A DNA stretch of 64,000 bases, taken from the NCBI GenBank assembly GCA_036365455.1, contig JAWQUS010000020.1, positions 4,251,001-4,315,000 of the forward strand, given 5' to 3'. The position numbers were made by a program, and so were the translations under genes. How positions within the stretch are numbered: the first letter of the stretch is position 1; the number at the start of each line of letters is the position of its first letter. The notes under the pieces are model-generated. The model did no database searches and was not told the origin of the DNA. It was given only the letters and a program-made list of their open reading frames with translations. This stretch comes from Macrosoma leucophasiata (taxonomy: Eukaryota > Arthropoda > Insecta > Lepidoptera > Hedylidae). This document shows, in pieces, positions 33,300 through 43,235 of this stretch.

Positions 33300-33549
33300 C
33301 TTAAGGCAACATTAAAAAAAAAATTAATAGTAATTAAAAGTATGTTGATTATTGCAAATTTTATTACTTAACATAATTTTCTAAGATACACTGCATTCGT
33401 ATAAAAAAGCTGTGATTGTTTTGTTTGATAAATATATAATTATTTCCATATAAACAAAGTGTTTTCCTTAGAGTGTCGAGCATTGGTGACTTTACCTTAA
33501 ATGAAAATAAAGACGCAGGCTACCATAAATGTTTATGTGATCTATTGTT

Positions 33550-33690
33550 TTAAAAGTAAAATGGAAAGAAACGTTTGACTTCGGGCGGAACTTGAACCCT
33601 CCCAGAGAGCGGCTGGGCTAGAGACGCCCGAAGTAATTTTTTAAATTATCTGTCACACGCATATGTTTTTGCGAAATACAATAAAATAAA
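33550..33690 (+). mobile_element. Fold-back tRNA-like element, degraded
   Basis: GACTTCGGGCGG is inverted as CGCCCGAAGT 55 bp later, with most of the cloverleaf deleted. The family tail (ACACGCATATG...GCGAAATACAATAAAAT) remains. No clear target duplication. Confidence 0.6.
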
Positions 33691-33699
33691 CGAACCACT

Positions 33700-34381
33700 T
33701 ATCGCCATTATCTGAACATAAGAGTTAATAAGTAGACACATAAATAAAGATGTTCTTGAGTATCTATTTTCTGACTCAGTTATGCATATAGCTGCTGTAG
33801 ATTTATGACAAATATCTGGACCGGTTTCACTTGTTTCTCAAAGCACGTGACTGACCAAATATGATGGTAATGTGCGTTCGGGTGGAAGTGGTGGAACAGG
33901 TTTGGATTCGAATCCTTTGGATATCTTAAGGTGATATACGGGATTTAAATTCTCCTTGATATCTGCTAATGATAAATGTATTGAAAACTTTATGATGGAA
34001 TAATATCGTGTGAATTTTACTATTAATGGTGTATATTTACTACTTATTAACATACTCTCCGCATATAACAATTAATGATTACCTCTCTCTCATTTAGACG
34101 TGAATCTCTACATACAAATCTGGAAGTTCAAGCATGCTGTTCGTTTGTTCTTCATCATTGAGGATTGAATAGTTCTTAGATCCATGCTCATGATCTGTCA
34201 CATATATTATTTGTCTACGAATAGCTATTGACTGTAGGTATATTAGATGAACAATTTTAGGAGCTCGTGCTTCGAGGATAAATCAATTATTATTATAATA
34301 TTATTTTTACGTCCCCATCTGTAACCAATGCTGCCCTACCTTAAATTCGACTCTAGCTACAGCCCCGTCCGCATAACATGC
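33700..34381. other. Intergenic sequence
   Basis: No gene or recognised element. Confidence 0.4.
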
Positions 34382-34521
34382 GTACTAACATATAGTCGTA
34401 ATTATCATTGAATCGATCCGTGTTGGTTCAACTAATCCGCGCAATCTACATTAGTGCATGACATCGCAACGACTCAAACGCGATTCAATGACTATTACGA
34501 CTAATTAGGTATGTTAGCAGG
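34382..34521. mobile_element. MITE with about 35-bp imperfect inverted repeats
   Basis: TACTAACATATAGTCGTAAT...CATTGAATCG at the left is answered by CGATTCAATGACTATTACGA...TATGTTAGCAG at the right. Confidence 0.65.
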
Positions 34522-34919
34522 AATCCATTTATCTAGTCGCTAGAGTCAGGTATTGAACGTATTGATAAATTTAACTATTAATACTCAACATGAGTAACGT
34601 GATGATCGCTAGTGTCGCTAATAGAAACAAAGCGGTGGCCATAAAATACATTACACTTAACATTACAATGGTATACGAACAAAAAGATAATAAATCACGC
34701 ATTCAGACTCCGTGCGTACCACATTGTCGGCGGCGAGTTTTTATTCGAACATCTTCTGCATTGTGCACGGGATGATCCTCCATCGATACGTTTTTGTGGT
34801 TTCTTTTTAGATATAGAATACAGTGGAATGTTTTGGCGATTAGGCGATTAATCCCTTGTAATATTTTTTCTACCACTGAAGCTCCATTAGGCCAGCTTAT
34901 AATTTTTCCTTGTGGTCGA

Positions 34920-35011
34920 GGTAACAAACAAGCGTGCGGTTCACATGTATGTTAAATGTAGGAATTAGACATCTACATAAAAACTAGAGCTCAAAATGCA
35001 ATGGAATTTAA
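34920..35011 (-). mobile_element. Bm1-like SINE fragment
   Basis: ACAAACAAGCGTGCGGTTCA and CTAGAGCTCAAAATGCAATG are the 3' third of the SINE on the minus strand. It stops at the target site of the following element. Confidence 0.65.
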
Positions 35012-35025
35012 ATTATGGAAAATTA

Positions 35026-35696
35026 TTTTATTATTTTAAAAGAAAAATGGAAAGAAAAATTTGACTTCAGGCGAGACTCGAACTCGCGACCTACTGGGAA
35101 TCTAGTCCAGTCGCTCTTCCAATTGAGCTACTGAAGCCCTGCCCGATTTGTCAAATCTTTCCTTCACATCTATTGCATTGCTTTATGGTAGCAGCAGCGC
35201 CATCTATTACCAACTATGCTAGTTAGGCAACCGATATAATAGACTTTTCAGTTTATTGAATATCGTAAAGAAGTCGCTTTTACCCTTAATAATTGTTTTT
35301 ATATTATTTCGCATTAACACATGCTTGTGAAATATATTTTATTATTTTTAAAGCAAAATGGAAAGAAAAATTTGACTTCAGGCGAGACTCGAACTCGCGA
35401 CCTACTGGGAATCTAGTCCAGCCGCTCTTCCAATTGAGCTACTGAAGCCCTGCCTAACTAGCATAGTTGGTAATAGATGGCGCTGCTGCTACCATAAAGC
35501 AATGCAATAGATGTGAAGGAAAGATTTGACAGATCGGGCAGGGCTTCAGTAGCTCAATTGGAAGAGCGGCTGGACTAGCTTCCCAGTAGGTCGCGAGTTC
35601 GAGTCTCGCCTGAAGTCAAATTTTTCTTTCCATTTTTCTTTAAAAATAATAAAATATATTTCACAAGCATGTGTTAATGCGAAATAATATAAAAAC
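35026..35696 (+). mobile_element. Fold-back tRNA-like retroelement, long form
   Basis: One insertion of 671 bp between exact 14-bp duplications AATTATGGAAAATT (35012-35025, 35697-35710). It contains three tRNA-like cloverleaves: antisense at 35062-35137 and 35373-35448, sense at 35543-35618. The two antisense copies lie in tandem units of about 311 bp; the second unit is cut and joined head-to-head with the sense unit. The sense cloverleaf has acceptor GCTTCAG/CTGAAGT, D arm GCTC/GAGC, T arm GCGAG-TTCGAGT-CTCGC and a following TTTTT. The 3' end is a TTTC-GCAT/ATGC-GAAA stem-loop (35659-35684) and AATAATATAAAAAC. Confidence 0.85.
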
Positions 35697-35774
35697 AATT
35701 ATGGAAAATTGTAAAAATGTCTAAGAGATATTTTTAAAAGAGCCGACAGAGTTTTATGGGCAGCTTTTTCTCAG

Positions 35775-36385
35775 ATCATATTGGACTTTGGAACTCTGCC
35801 GGTGAATGACAAAGAATGACCATTTTTCTTTTCTTTTTACTCTTTGTTATCAGTTTGTAAAAGGGGAAACGAGAAATTGTACTGATAAAAGTAATTATTT
35901 ACATTAGTATTTAATATTTAGTTTTATCTTAGTGATATTCTTGACTAAGTTTATATAATTATATATATTTTAGTTTGTTTAGTGGTAATAGAGCTTCAGT
36001 GACGGAGCTCGCGGGCGTAGGCACCACCGCATTACATACTTGCCGCTAAATGGTAGTGCTCAGCACTATCGTGTTCCGGTCAGGTGGTAATGTACGGCCC
36101 TGTAATTTCCGGCACAGAGGCATAACACCTTAGGCCTCAGGAGTGGTAACGCATCCGCATTTTGACCTTTGTCTTTGTGTGGGTGTCTATAGGCTGCAGT
36201 CATCACTTAACATCAATGTGAACTGCACGCTTGTTTACACTTCCATTACATAAAAAAAAATATATGTAAGTATATCAATTGTTCTTCACTTTAATTTATT
36301 TTGTTTGTTTTTGACGTGTCATAAGAGGTGCCTGTCACCCTAAATGAATAAATGTATTTCTGATTCTGATTCTAATGCGTCACCC
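35775..36385 (+). mobile_element. LINE 3' end with GATTCT tail, split by a SINE
   Basis: Same LINE end as 23990-24455 (TTCTCAGATCATATTGG to CTGATTCTGATTCT). A Bm1-like SINE occupies 35981-36260. Confidence 0.75.
35981..36260 (+). mobile_element. Bm1-like SINE inside a LINE 3' UTR
   Basis: Nearly full length, head AGTGGTAATAGAGCTTCAGT, poly(A) end at 36252-36260. The LINE sequence resumes after it. Confidence 0.87.
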
Positions 36386-36547
36386 CTGAGACCTTCGTTG
36401 TTACGACTCTGTAATAATTATTACAGGGCGATACATTACCAAGTAACCGGAACACGTTAGTGCTGAACACTTCCATTTGGAAGGAGACAGATTAGGTAAT
36501 GCGGTGGTGCCTGCGCTCTCGGGTACCTTCACTGTAACTCTACCAGT
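36371..36547 (-). mobile_element. Bm1-like SINE, 3'-truncated
   Basis: Minus-strand promoter half: GCGTCACCCCTGAGACC to CTGTAACTCTACCAGTA. It abuts the LINE GATTCT tail. Confidence 0.75.
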
Positions 36548-37072
36548 AAAAATGTTGCACAAAAATGATAAAATCCGAGGTAATTTGTTAATGCACGTAT
36601 TTTTAAAGTCATGACGTTGTTTGAGTTCGATATCCGTATCGAATTATTTTCGCCACATTGAAAGATATAACCGCTAATAGCTCACGCTAAAGTTTTACAG
36701 TGTGGTATGACCTTTAAACGCGCGATCGGTATGGCAAGGGAGTAATTCGGTATTTTTTTAATTGTTTATGTTTTCTACCTTTTACCTTCGCAGAATGTTA
36801 ATAGATTTCTCGAAATATCCATGCGTAATTGCATCAAAATCCTATATAATGAGAAGTTAGTACCTACCTACAACTGAAAATTTAGCTTTGAATTGGATTA
36901 ATTTACTACGAGTATATATTATTAAATTTTATTTTAACTGCCATTCAGATGGATCATGTTAGATTATTTTGTATTCAAAATCTATGTAGTAAATCTATAG
37001 ATTGTTGATCGTTTCGATCGATCGTTTTGCTGTTTTTGGTGTGTTCGTTATTTGTAAGTTTTTTACGTTACA
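36548..37072. other. Unassigned sequence
   Basis: No gene; CGATCGATCG near 37013-37026 is a short palindromic run. Confidence 0.4.
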
Positions 37073-37318
37073 AAGGTGGCAAACAAGCATGCAGTTCACA
37101 TGGATGTTAAGTGATGACCATAGATTATACACTAATGATTAACAGTGATGACTGCATTCTATAAATAAACATCAACACAAGAACCAGACATCAAAATGCA
37201 GATGCGTTGCCACCCCTGAGACCTTAGGTGTTGTCTCAGTGTGTCACTGAGACAACACTCTCCCCGTAATAACTATCACTAAGTCAGTGATAGTTATCAC
37301 GGGGACATAGGTAGGTAC
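37073..37318 (-). mobile_element. Bm1-like SINE with rearranged centre
   Basis: Minus-strand copy with two changes: a second ACAGTGATGACTGCA segment at about 37140-37160, and two back-to-back hairpins (37228-37258 and 37262-37304) where the promoter half should be. Confidence 0.75.
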
Positions 37319-37598
37319 ATTTTTTTAATGTAATGGAAGTGGCAAACAAGCATGCAGTTCACATTGATGTTAAGTGATGACTGCAGCCTATAGACAGAGA
37401 CCAAGGTCAAAATGCAGATGCGTTACCACTCCGGAGGCCTAAGGTGTTATGCCTCTGTGCCGGAAATTACAAGGCCGTACATTACCTGACCGGAACACGA
37501 TAGTGCTGAACACTACCATTTAGCGGCAAGTAGGTAGGTATATTAGGTAATGTGGTGTGTACGTCTGCGAGCTCCGTCACTTGAGCTCTACCACCAGT
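37319..37598 (-). mobile_element. Bm1-like SINE
   Basis: Full-length minus-strand copy directly after the rearranged one, ending GAGCTCTACCACCAGT. A further head fragment of the older subfamily follows at 37618-37690. Confidence 0.87.
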
Positions 37599-37690
37599 AG
37601 AATTACCTACATTACTTACAACCAATTGGCGGTAGATAGGTTAGGTAACTCGGTGGTGCCTTCGCCCTCGATACCCTACATTGGAACTAC

Positions 37691-38338
37691 AACCAGCAAA
37701 ATAAAAAAAAACATTTTGTTTTCGACGGTTTACTTTGTAAATTATACGAAGCTGGGAGGTGTCGCTAGTTATATTATCGATATATTCTAGTTGTTCAAAC
37801 CAAAAGAATCATGGCAAGTTTCATACATTGGTTTGTACAAAAAGAGTTAGAAAAAGGTACAAGGTTAAACGGATTAGAAATATTATCTAGGGAACCTAAA
37901 GAACATTATCTGGTATTTAAATATTTTTAAATCACCGGAATAAAAATCGTCTTTCCTAACAACAGTAGGATTTCGGAGTGTTAAAAATATTTTAAGTATC
38001 AGGAAATTTTGTTTAGGTGCATTGGATAATATTTCCATGCTGTTTTACCGTGCACCTTTTTTTCATTTTTTCCGTACAATTCTTGCCATGATCCTTTCTG
38101 CAAAACATGGACTTGATAGCTCTGACATCACCATATTGAAACCATACAGGAATTTTAAAGCGTCATTGTTCCCATACAAGGCGTGTTATAGGTAATTGTA
38201 TACACCTCGGCTAATATTTCATTTGGTGGACGTGTCATTTTACCTGATGTTACAAACTTGCTCGGTCACTCGGGTCATTCTTCTAGTAGGTACCTATCTA
38301 TTGATTGGTATTATTACGAGTTATCGCAGTATTTTACT
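37691..38338. other. Unassigned sequence
   Basis: No gene or recognised element. CAAGAATTGTACGGAAAAAA-type words occur on the minus strand. Confidence 0.35.
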
Positions 38339-38405
38339 GCCTCGTTGGCTCAGTGGTCGCAATCGCGATGGTGAAGCGTGAGGTCCTGGGTTCGATCAAC
38401 GGGTC
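38339..38405 (+). repeat. tRNA-like sequence, third type
   Basis: CTGCCTCGTTGGCTCAGTGG has an A-box and GGGTTCGATCAACGGG a B-box, but the acceptor arm does not close well. Probably a SINE head or tRNA pseudogene. It lies next to the element at 38424. Confidence 0.5.
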
Positions 38406-38423
38406 GGGAAAAACTGTTATTGG

Positions 38424-39205
38424 TTGTTTTATATTATTTCGCATTAACACATGCTTGTGAAATATATTTTATTTTTAAAGAAAAATGGAAAGAAAAATTT
38501 GACTTCAGGCGAGGCTCCAACTCGCGACCTACTGGGAATCTAGTCCAGCCGCTCTTCCAATTGAGCTACTGAAGCCCTGCCCGATTTGTCAAATCTTTCC
38601 TTCACATCTATTGCATTGCTTTATGGTAGCAGTAGCGCCATCTATTACCAACTATGCTAGTTAGGCAACCGATATAATAGACTTTTCAGTTTATTGAATA
38701 TCGTAAAGAAGTCGCTTTTACCCTTAATAATTGTTTTATATTATTTCGCATTAACACATGCTTGTGAAATATATTTTATTTTTAAAGAAAAATGGAAAGA
38801 AAAATTTGACTTCAGGCGAGGCTCGAACTCGCGACCTACTGGGAATCTAGTCCAGCCGCTCTTCCAATTGAGCTACTGAAGCCCTGCCCGATTTGTCAAA
38901 TCTTTCCTTCACATCTATTGCATTGCTTTATGGTAGCAGTAGCGCCATCTATTACCAACTATGCTAGTTAGGCAACCGATATAATAGACTTTTCAGTTTA
39001 TTGAATACGTAAAGAAGTCGCTTTTACCCTTAATAATTGTTTTATATTATTTCGCATTAAATATAAAATATATTTCACAAGCATGTGTTAATGATGATGG
39101 GCTTCAGTAGCTCAATTGGAAGAGCGGCTGGACTAGATTCCCAGTAAGTCGCGAGTTCGAGCTTCGCCTGAAGTCAAATTTTTCTTTCCATTTTTCTTTA
39201 AAAAT
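38424..39205 (-). mobile_element. Fold-back tRNA-like retroelement, long form, opposite orientation
   Basis: 782 bp between exact 13-bp duplications AAACTGTTATTGG (38411-38423, 39206-39218). The conserved 3' stem-loop end is at the left, so the element points to the minus strand. Cloverleaves lie at about 38499-38574 and 38811-38884 (minus) and about 39099-39175 (plus). Unit spacing is about 312 bp. The two tandem units are nearly identical, which points to a recent insertion or homogenisation. Confidence 0.85.
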
Positions 39206-39261
39206 AAACTGTTATTGGGTTTTTTCTGTGAGGAAATTCCCAGTAGTAGCCCGGAGTCTGG

Positions 39262-39315
39262 GGGGCTAGCGCCTATCGACATTGCTATTGTCGTTGTCAT
39301 TGCTGTCAAATTTGG
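39262..39315 (+). mobile_element. End fragment of the 8.4-kb MITE family
   Basis: CGCCTATCGACATTGCTATT then GTCGTTGTCATTGCTGTCAAA; only one end is present. Confidence 0.65.
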
Positions 39316-39490
39316 GGCAAAATGGAGATGTGTTGCCACCCCTGAAAACTTAGTTGTTTTATGTCTCTGTGATAGTTATTACGGAGCCGTGCAATACCAC
39401 CTAACCGGACCGAGTAGTGCTAAACACTACACACAGATAATGTGGTGGTGCCTACGCCCACCAGTCCCTACTCTGGTACTCTACCAGTAG
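39316..39490 (-). mobile_element. Bm1-like SINE, older subfamily
   Basis: GGAGATGTGTTGCCACCCCT to GGTACTCTACCAGTAG. It lacks the poly(A) side, which is replaced by the MITE fragment. Confidence 0.72.
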
Positions 39491-39779
39491 GTAAAATTCC
39501 TGTATCCCTCATGAGTTAAGTTACTCCCAAACAGTATTAAATGTGTACATACATAACATACACGTGCTCAAGGTACGTACTATAGTCACAGTCTTAAGAA
39601 AACGAACACGTTGTATTATAGTAGTCAGTTGTAGGTGCACATGCCTACCTATCCAGTATCGATTATTAGGCATTCTAAATTTAAATAACTAAGCGTTTTA
39701 ACGCATTTGCAGTCATGAGCACTGGTTATTCATTTTGTGCTCACATCCGGTGCTGTTTCCGCTGTCAAAATATGATTTC

Positions 39780-40110
39780 CATTTGACTCGGAATAATCGA
39801 TTCGTCGACGGCCGATTGCTTCTCGGTAATTTATCGATATCGATTCATCTGTTGCGCTCGGTGAGTGAGCCTAATTTAGCTTTGTTAGTGTGGTATTTAG
39901 ACTTCCGATGCGTAAATACATTGGGCCTATTGGGACATTTTTATCGATATAAAATCTGCAATAGGTATTTATGGAGATTATTGTGTCGGCGCCGTCGTGT
40001 GACGGGTAGCTCACTTCCCTTCAAAATGGTCGATGAAAGCAATGGCTGCCACATGCGTCATACTCGTGAACGGGTGATGATTGTGCGGACTGGTCTGTTG
40101 TGATTTGCGG
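39780..40110 (+). promoter_or_regulatory. Candidate housekeeping-type promoter and first exon
   Basis: Two perfect TATCGATA (DRE) octamers at 39832-39839 and 39942-39949, several ATCGAT words, and a good splice donor GCGCTCG|GTGAGT at 39860/39861. A short frame starts AAAATGGTCGATG at about 40026. No gene can be assembled from it. Confidence 0.35.
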
Positions 40111-40234
40111 GTGTTATTTTCTATCACGATATTAAGCTGTTGATGGGTATTTGCGTATGTGTTTATATGCAACATTATCTTTATTTTATTTAATAGTATT
40201 TGTATTAAATCTAAGGTTTTGACAAAAGAGCAAC

Positions 40235-40515
40235 ACGCTGAGTTTGTTGGGTAGCGGAGTTCTTCTCAGTAGTGTCTGCACTTGGAACTCTGCTAAGTGA
40301 ATGACTATGATTATGACGAACAGATTTTTCTTTTTCTTCTATGAAGGAATTGAAAAATTTGATAATTCTCGTATCGGTTAAATATTATTATTGGTATTTA
40401 TTAATACCTATTGGATTATTATTATAAGTCATTCTCTCTAGGTAGCTTTTAACCTGACAATGCAAAAGTGTCCTTGTAGACCAATTTGAAATAAATGATT
40501 TGATTTTTTTTTATT
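40235..40515 (+). mobile_element. LINE 3' UTR (jockey-like)
   Basis: GAGTTCTTCTCAGTAGTGTC, GAACTCTGCTAAGTGAATGA and AATTTGAAATAAATGATTTG followed by poly(T)-rich sequence resemble the 3' end of insect jockey-type LINEs. No ORF remains. Confidence 0.5.
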
Positions 40516-40667
40516 TTTTTTTTGTATTGAATAATCACAAAAAAAACCTATAACATCAGATACGTACTGAACGCACGTGTCAAACAAGGTAAAGTTTTAA
40601 AGATCACGTAAGTAAGATTACTTATGAAAATTGAGAAAAGGCGGCCAATTGCGGGCCGTTCTGTAGT

Positions 40668-40996
40668 CAGTGCCGGATAAAGCCGGTGCGGGGCCCGTAG
40701 CAAATGTGACCATGGGGCCCTAGAGTTACATTGCCTACTGAAATTTAGGATGTAAATAAAACAACATTTACGAAAAGGAATCGAAAATTTAGGGGATTCC
40801 CCCTGTAAGTATTGTGGTATTGCCAACTTGCAACATAATAATATAGGTACCTATATAATTAGTGGTCAACGCTCCCTTTGAGAATAGCTAAGGTGTATTA
40901 CATATTTGTGTTTTTTTTTGGGCACAGGCACGGCGCCCCCAATGGCGCGGGGCCCGTAGCATTTGCTACTCCTGCTATATGGCTAATCCGGCACTG
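40668..40996. mobile_element. hAT-type non-autonomous element, 329 bp
   Basis: Ends CAGTGCCGGAT and ATCCGGCACTG with exact 8-bp duplications TCTGTAGT (40660-40667, 40997-41004). GGGGCCCGTAGCA occurs near both ends in the same direction. Confidence 0.87.
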
Positions 40997-41274
40997 TCTG
41001 TAGTAGCAAGTAATATATTTTAATATTTAGGTACAGTTTTTATAAGACTCACATTCGTAATTTTAATATTCGTAACATGTTCCGTGATAAATTATGTTAT
41101 CTGATCTTCTTTCTTTTTAATTTTATTTTTGTGTTCTTTTTCTTAATCGTTTTTTGTGCATGTCCATATTGTGTCTCTTTCTGGACCAAATAAAGTGTAT
41201 CTACTTATTTGTATTTGTATTCATAAGAATAACACAGTGAACGAAATTTGGGAAGAAGTAACTCAGTAAGTTGA

Positions 41275-41495
41275 CGACCCGGTTGGTCCAGCGGTGTGAG
41301 TTGACCGTTTGATTCGAAGGGTCGCGGTTCGATCCCCGCACCGGGACAAATATTTGTATGGCCTGCAGATATTTGTTTCGGGTCTGGGTGTTTGTGTATG
41401 TGTTGTTTGTATATATATAACGGCACCCACGACACAGGTTTATACCTACTGTGGGGCTATGAGTGTAAGCGTATTTTATTTTATTTATTTAAGAA
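41275..41495 (+). mobile_element. tRNA-derived SINE, second family
   Basis: Best copy. The head CCCGGTTGGTCCAGCGGTG to CCCGCACCGGGA folds with an acceptor and a GTCGCGGTTCGATCCCCGC T arm. The body has ATTTGTTTCGGGTCTGGGTG and CACGACACAGGTTTATACCT; the tail is TTTTATTTTATTTATTTA. Confidence 0.82.
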
Positions 41496-41898
41496 GCGAT
41501 AGTTCATAAATTGCAAACAATTTGTGCATACGCAAAAATAGCATGCTTTTGTGGAATTAAATAAACTTACTGCCCTACATTTAAATGTGCATTAAGTTAG
41601 GCAGCTGTGAATATATCAAGGGTTCGCAGCTGTCGCCATAACTCATTTAGGTAGGATAAGAACCTAATATTTGCTGCAGAATAGTGCATTCAAATCTGAT
41701 GTCACATTGTGACCGCTCGTATTTGCTTTATTTGCATTATTTAAAAAATAAATATAGGTACTTACTTATATTAGTCTTCTGCACTCCTTCTCTATATGAA
41801 CTACCTATAACCGTTCTTTAGGTTTACTATTTATTAGTATTTAGTTTAGTATTTCATACTTCCCCATCCCCGAAATTGTCGTTAGAAGGGCTAAAAAG

Positions 41899-42530
41899 TA
41901 GAGATGCGCCGAATATTCGGTTGGTATTCGGTATTCGGCATATTCGGCATCATTTCCACTATTCGTATTCGGCCGAATTATTCGGTTCTGTTGCCGAATA
42001 TATTCGGTTCGAATATTTATATTTTATTGGCTACACGACACGGTATCTACATAACTACAAGATAAAAAATCTTCTATAAGAATGTGTTGAATAAAGCTAA
42101 TAAAATAAAACCATTAAATTACAAATCAACATTTATTTTGAAACCTCAATACACACCACACACTGAGGTACCTTAGAGCTCGCGCGCTTTACCAACACCG
42201 CATGGCTCGGCTCCGAGGCATGCTCGGCCGAGGCACCGTGCGCCACCCTGAAGACCCTGATGCACGTCCACACTGACTGTCATGGTCACTGACCAAGTAT
42301 TTCGCTCACGAGGCTGCCTCGCCCGAGCATGCGTCCGGTTTAGACGCGACCAAAGATATTAGAATCTTTGGACGCGGCTATTTAGCAAGCATGTTAGAAC
42401 CGCATTTACGCGGCAAAACAATGAAATGGTAAACCGAATAATTCGGCCGAATATTCGGTTCGGTATAGGTAAAACCGAATAATATTCGGTATTCGGTTAT
42501 TCGGTGAAACCACTATTCGGCGCATCACTA
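41899..42530. mobile_element. hAT-type element rich in ATTCGG repeats
   Basis: Exact 8-bp duplications CTAAAAAG (41891-41898, 42531-42538) surround ends TAGAGATGCGCCGAATA and TATTCGGCGCATCACTA. About 100 bp next to each end are filled with ATTCGG or CCGAAT words in both directions. The centre (42170-42420) is GC-richer with CGAGGCATGCTCGGCCGAGG and may be a remnant of the parent gene or foreign filler. No transposase frame. Confidence 0.88.
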
Positions 42531-42676
42531 CTAAAAAGTTTTTCTTTACGAATTTAAGTAATATAATGATTTCTTATGTCCAGTGACCAGTGAATGATAG
42601 GACATAGTTATTTCATATAACCCAAGGATTGAATCTCGGATTTCAGGCCAAGCACCCTTAATAATGGTGAGATTAA

Positions 42677-42814
42677 TGGTGAGATTCACAGACTGCACTA
42701 CGACTTAACTTTGAGCAAAGTATGCTTAGAACTGTCAGTACAGTATGGGATTTGACAGTTCGACGCGTACTTTGCACGAAAGTAAAGTCGTAGTGCGGTC
42801 TGTGAATCTCGCCC
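42677..42814. mobile_element. 138-bp PIF/Harbinger-like MITE, older copy
   Basis: Same length as those at 28003 and 56278 but inverted relative to them and with several substitutions. Flanked by TAA (42674-42676, 42815-42817). Confidence 0.85.
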
Positions 42815-43099
42815 TAAGACTCATTAAGCTAACAAGACAGTTTATTTGTATCCACGTAGAGTACCTACATACATGTTGAAATGTAGTTCATTCAGGATCC
42901 GAAAATCAACGGTATCAGTTAAACAAATAAAAAAACGATTGGAAACAATCTGTTTTGAAAATAAATATTCCGTACTCCGTATTTGTAACGTTACAGTGAA
43001 ATTATCTTACCATCTGTTCAATGAATATGGCGCCTATATTTCGACTTCGTCTTACACTCATCGCGTCGAAGGAACGTAAGCCGTGTTCAAATAAATACA

Positions 43100-43235
43100 G
43101 TCATCACTTCCCCGAACACGAGAGAGCTAATCACGAATGGAGGTATAAAAGCGCGTGTCCATTGGGCCAAACCAGCGACAACAGAACCAACGATTCGTTT
43201 GTGAGAACAGTAGAAAACTTGTAAGCATTGATAAA
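43100..43235 (+). promoter_or_regulatory. TATA-box promoter candidate
   Basis: GGTATAAAAGCGCG at 43142-43155 is a strong TATA context. About 30 bp on, ACCAGCGACAACAGAACCAA is A/C-rich, like an insect 5' UTR. No long frame follows within 250 bp, so the downstream transcript is unknown. Confidence 0.35.

Larger units (their letters stand above)
29691..33497 (+). mobile_element. pogo/Tigger-type DNA transposon, 3.8 kb, with nested LINE
   Basis: Perfect 18-bp terminal inverted repeats AGGTAAAGTCACCAATGC (29691-29708) and its complement at 33480-33497, flanked by TA on both sides (29689-29690, 33498-33499), as in Tc1/mariner/pogo elements. It encodes one transposase (30326-33154). Without the LINE at 32104-32936 and one copy of its 13-bp duplication it would be about 2.96 kb. 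Several 15-bp copies of a motif related to the terminal repeat lie between the ends and the gene. Confidence 0.92.

Noticed and set aside
35543..35618. Functional tRNA gene
   Set aside because: The cloverleaf is good in acceptor, D and T arms, but the anticodon stem has a mismatch and the copies are all inside mobile elements. Treated as tRNA-like.
39735..40103. 122-codon plus-strand frame
   Set aside because: Runs through the splice donor and DRE motifs of the candidate promoter and has no domain; likely chance.
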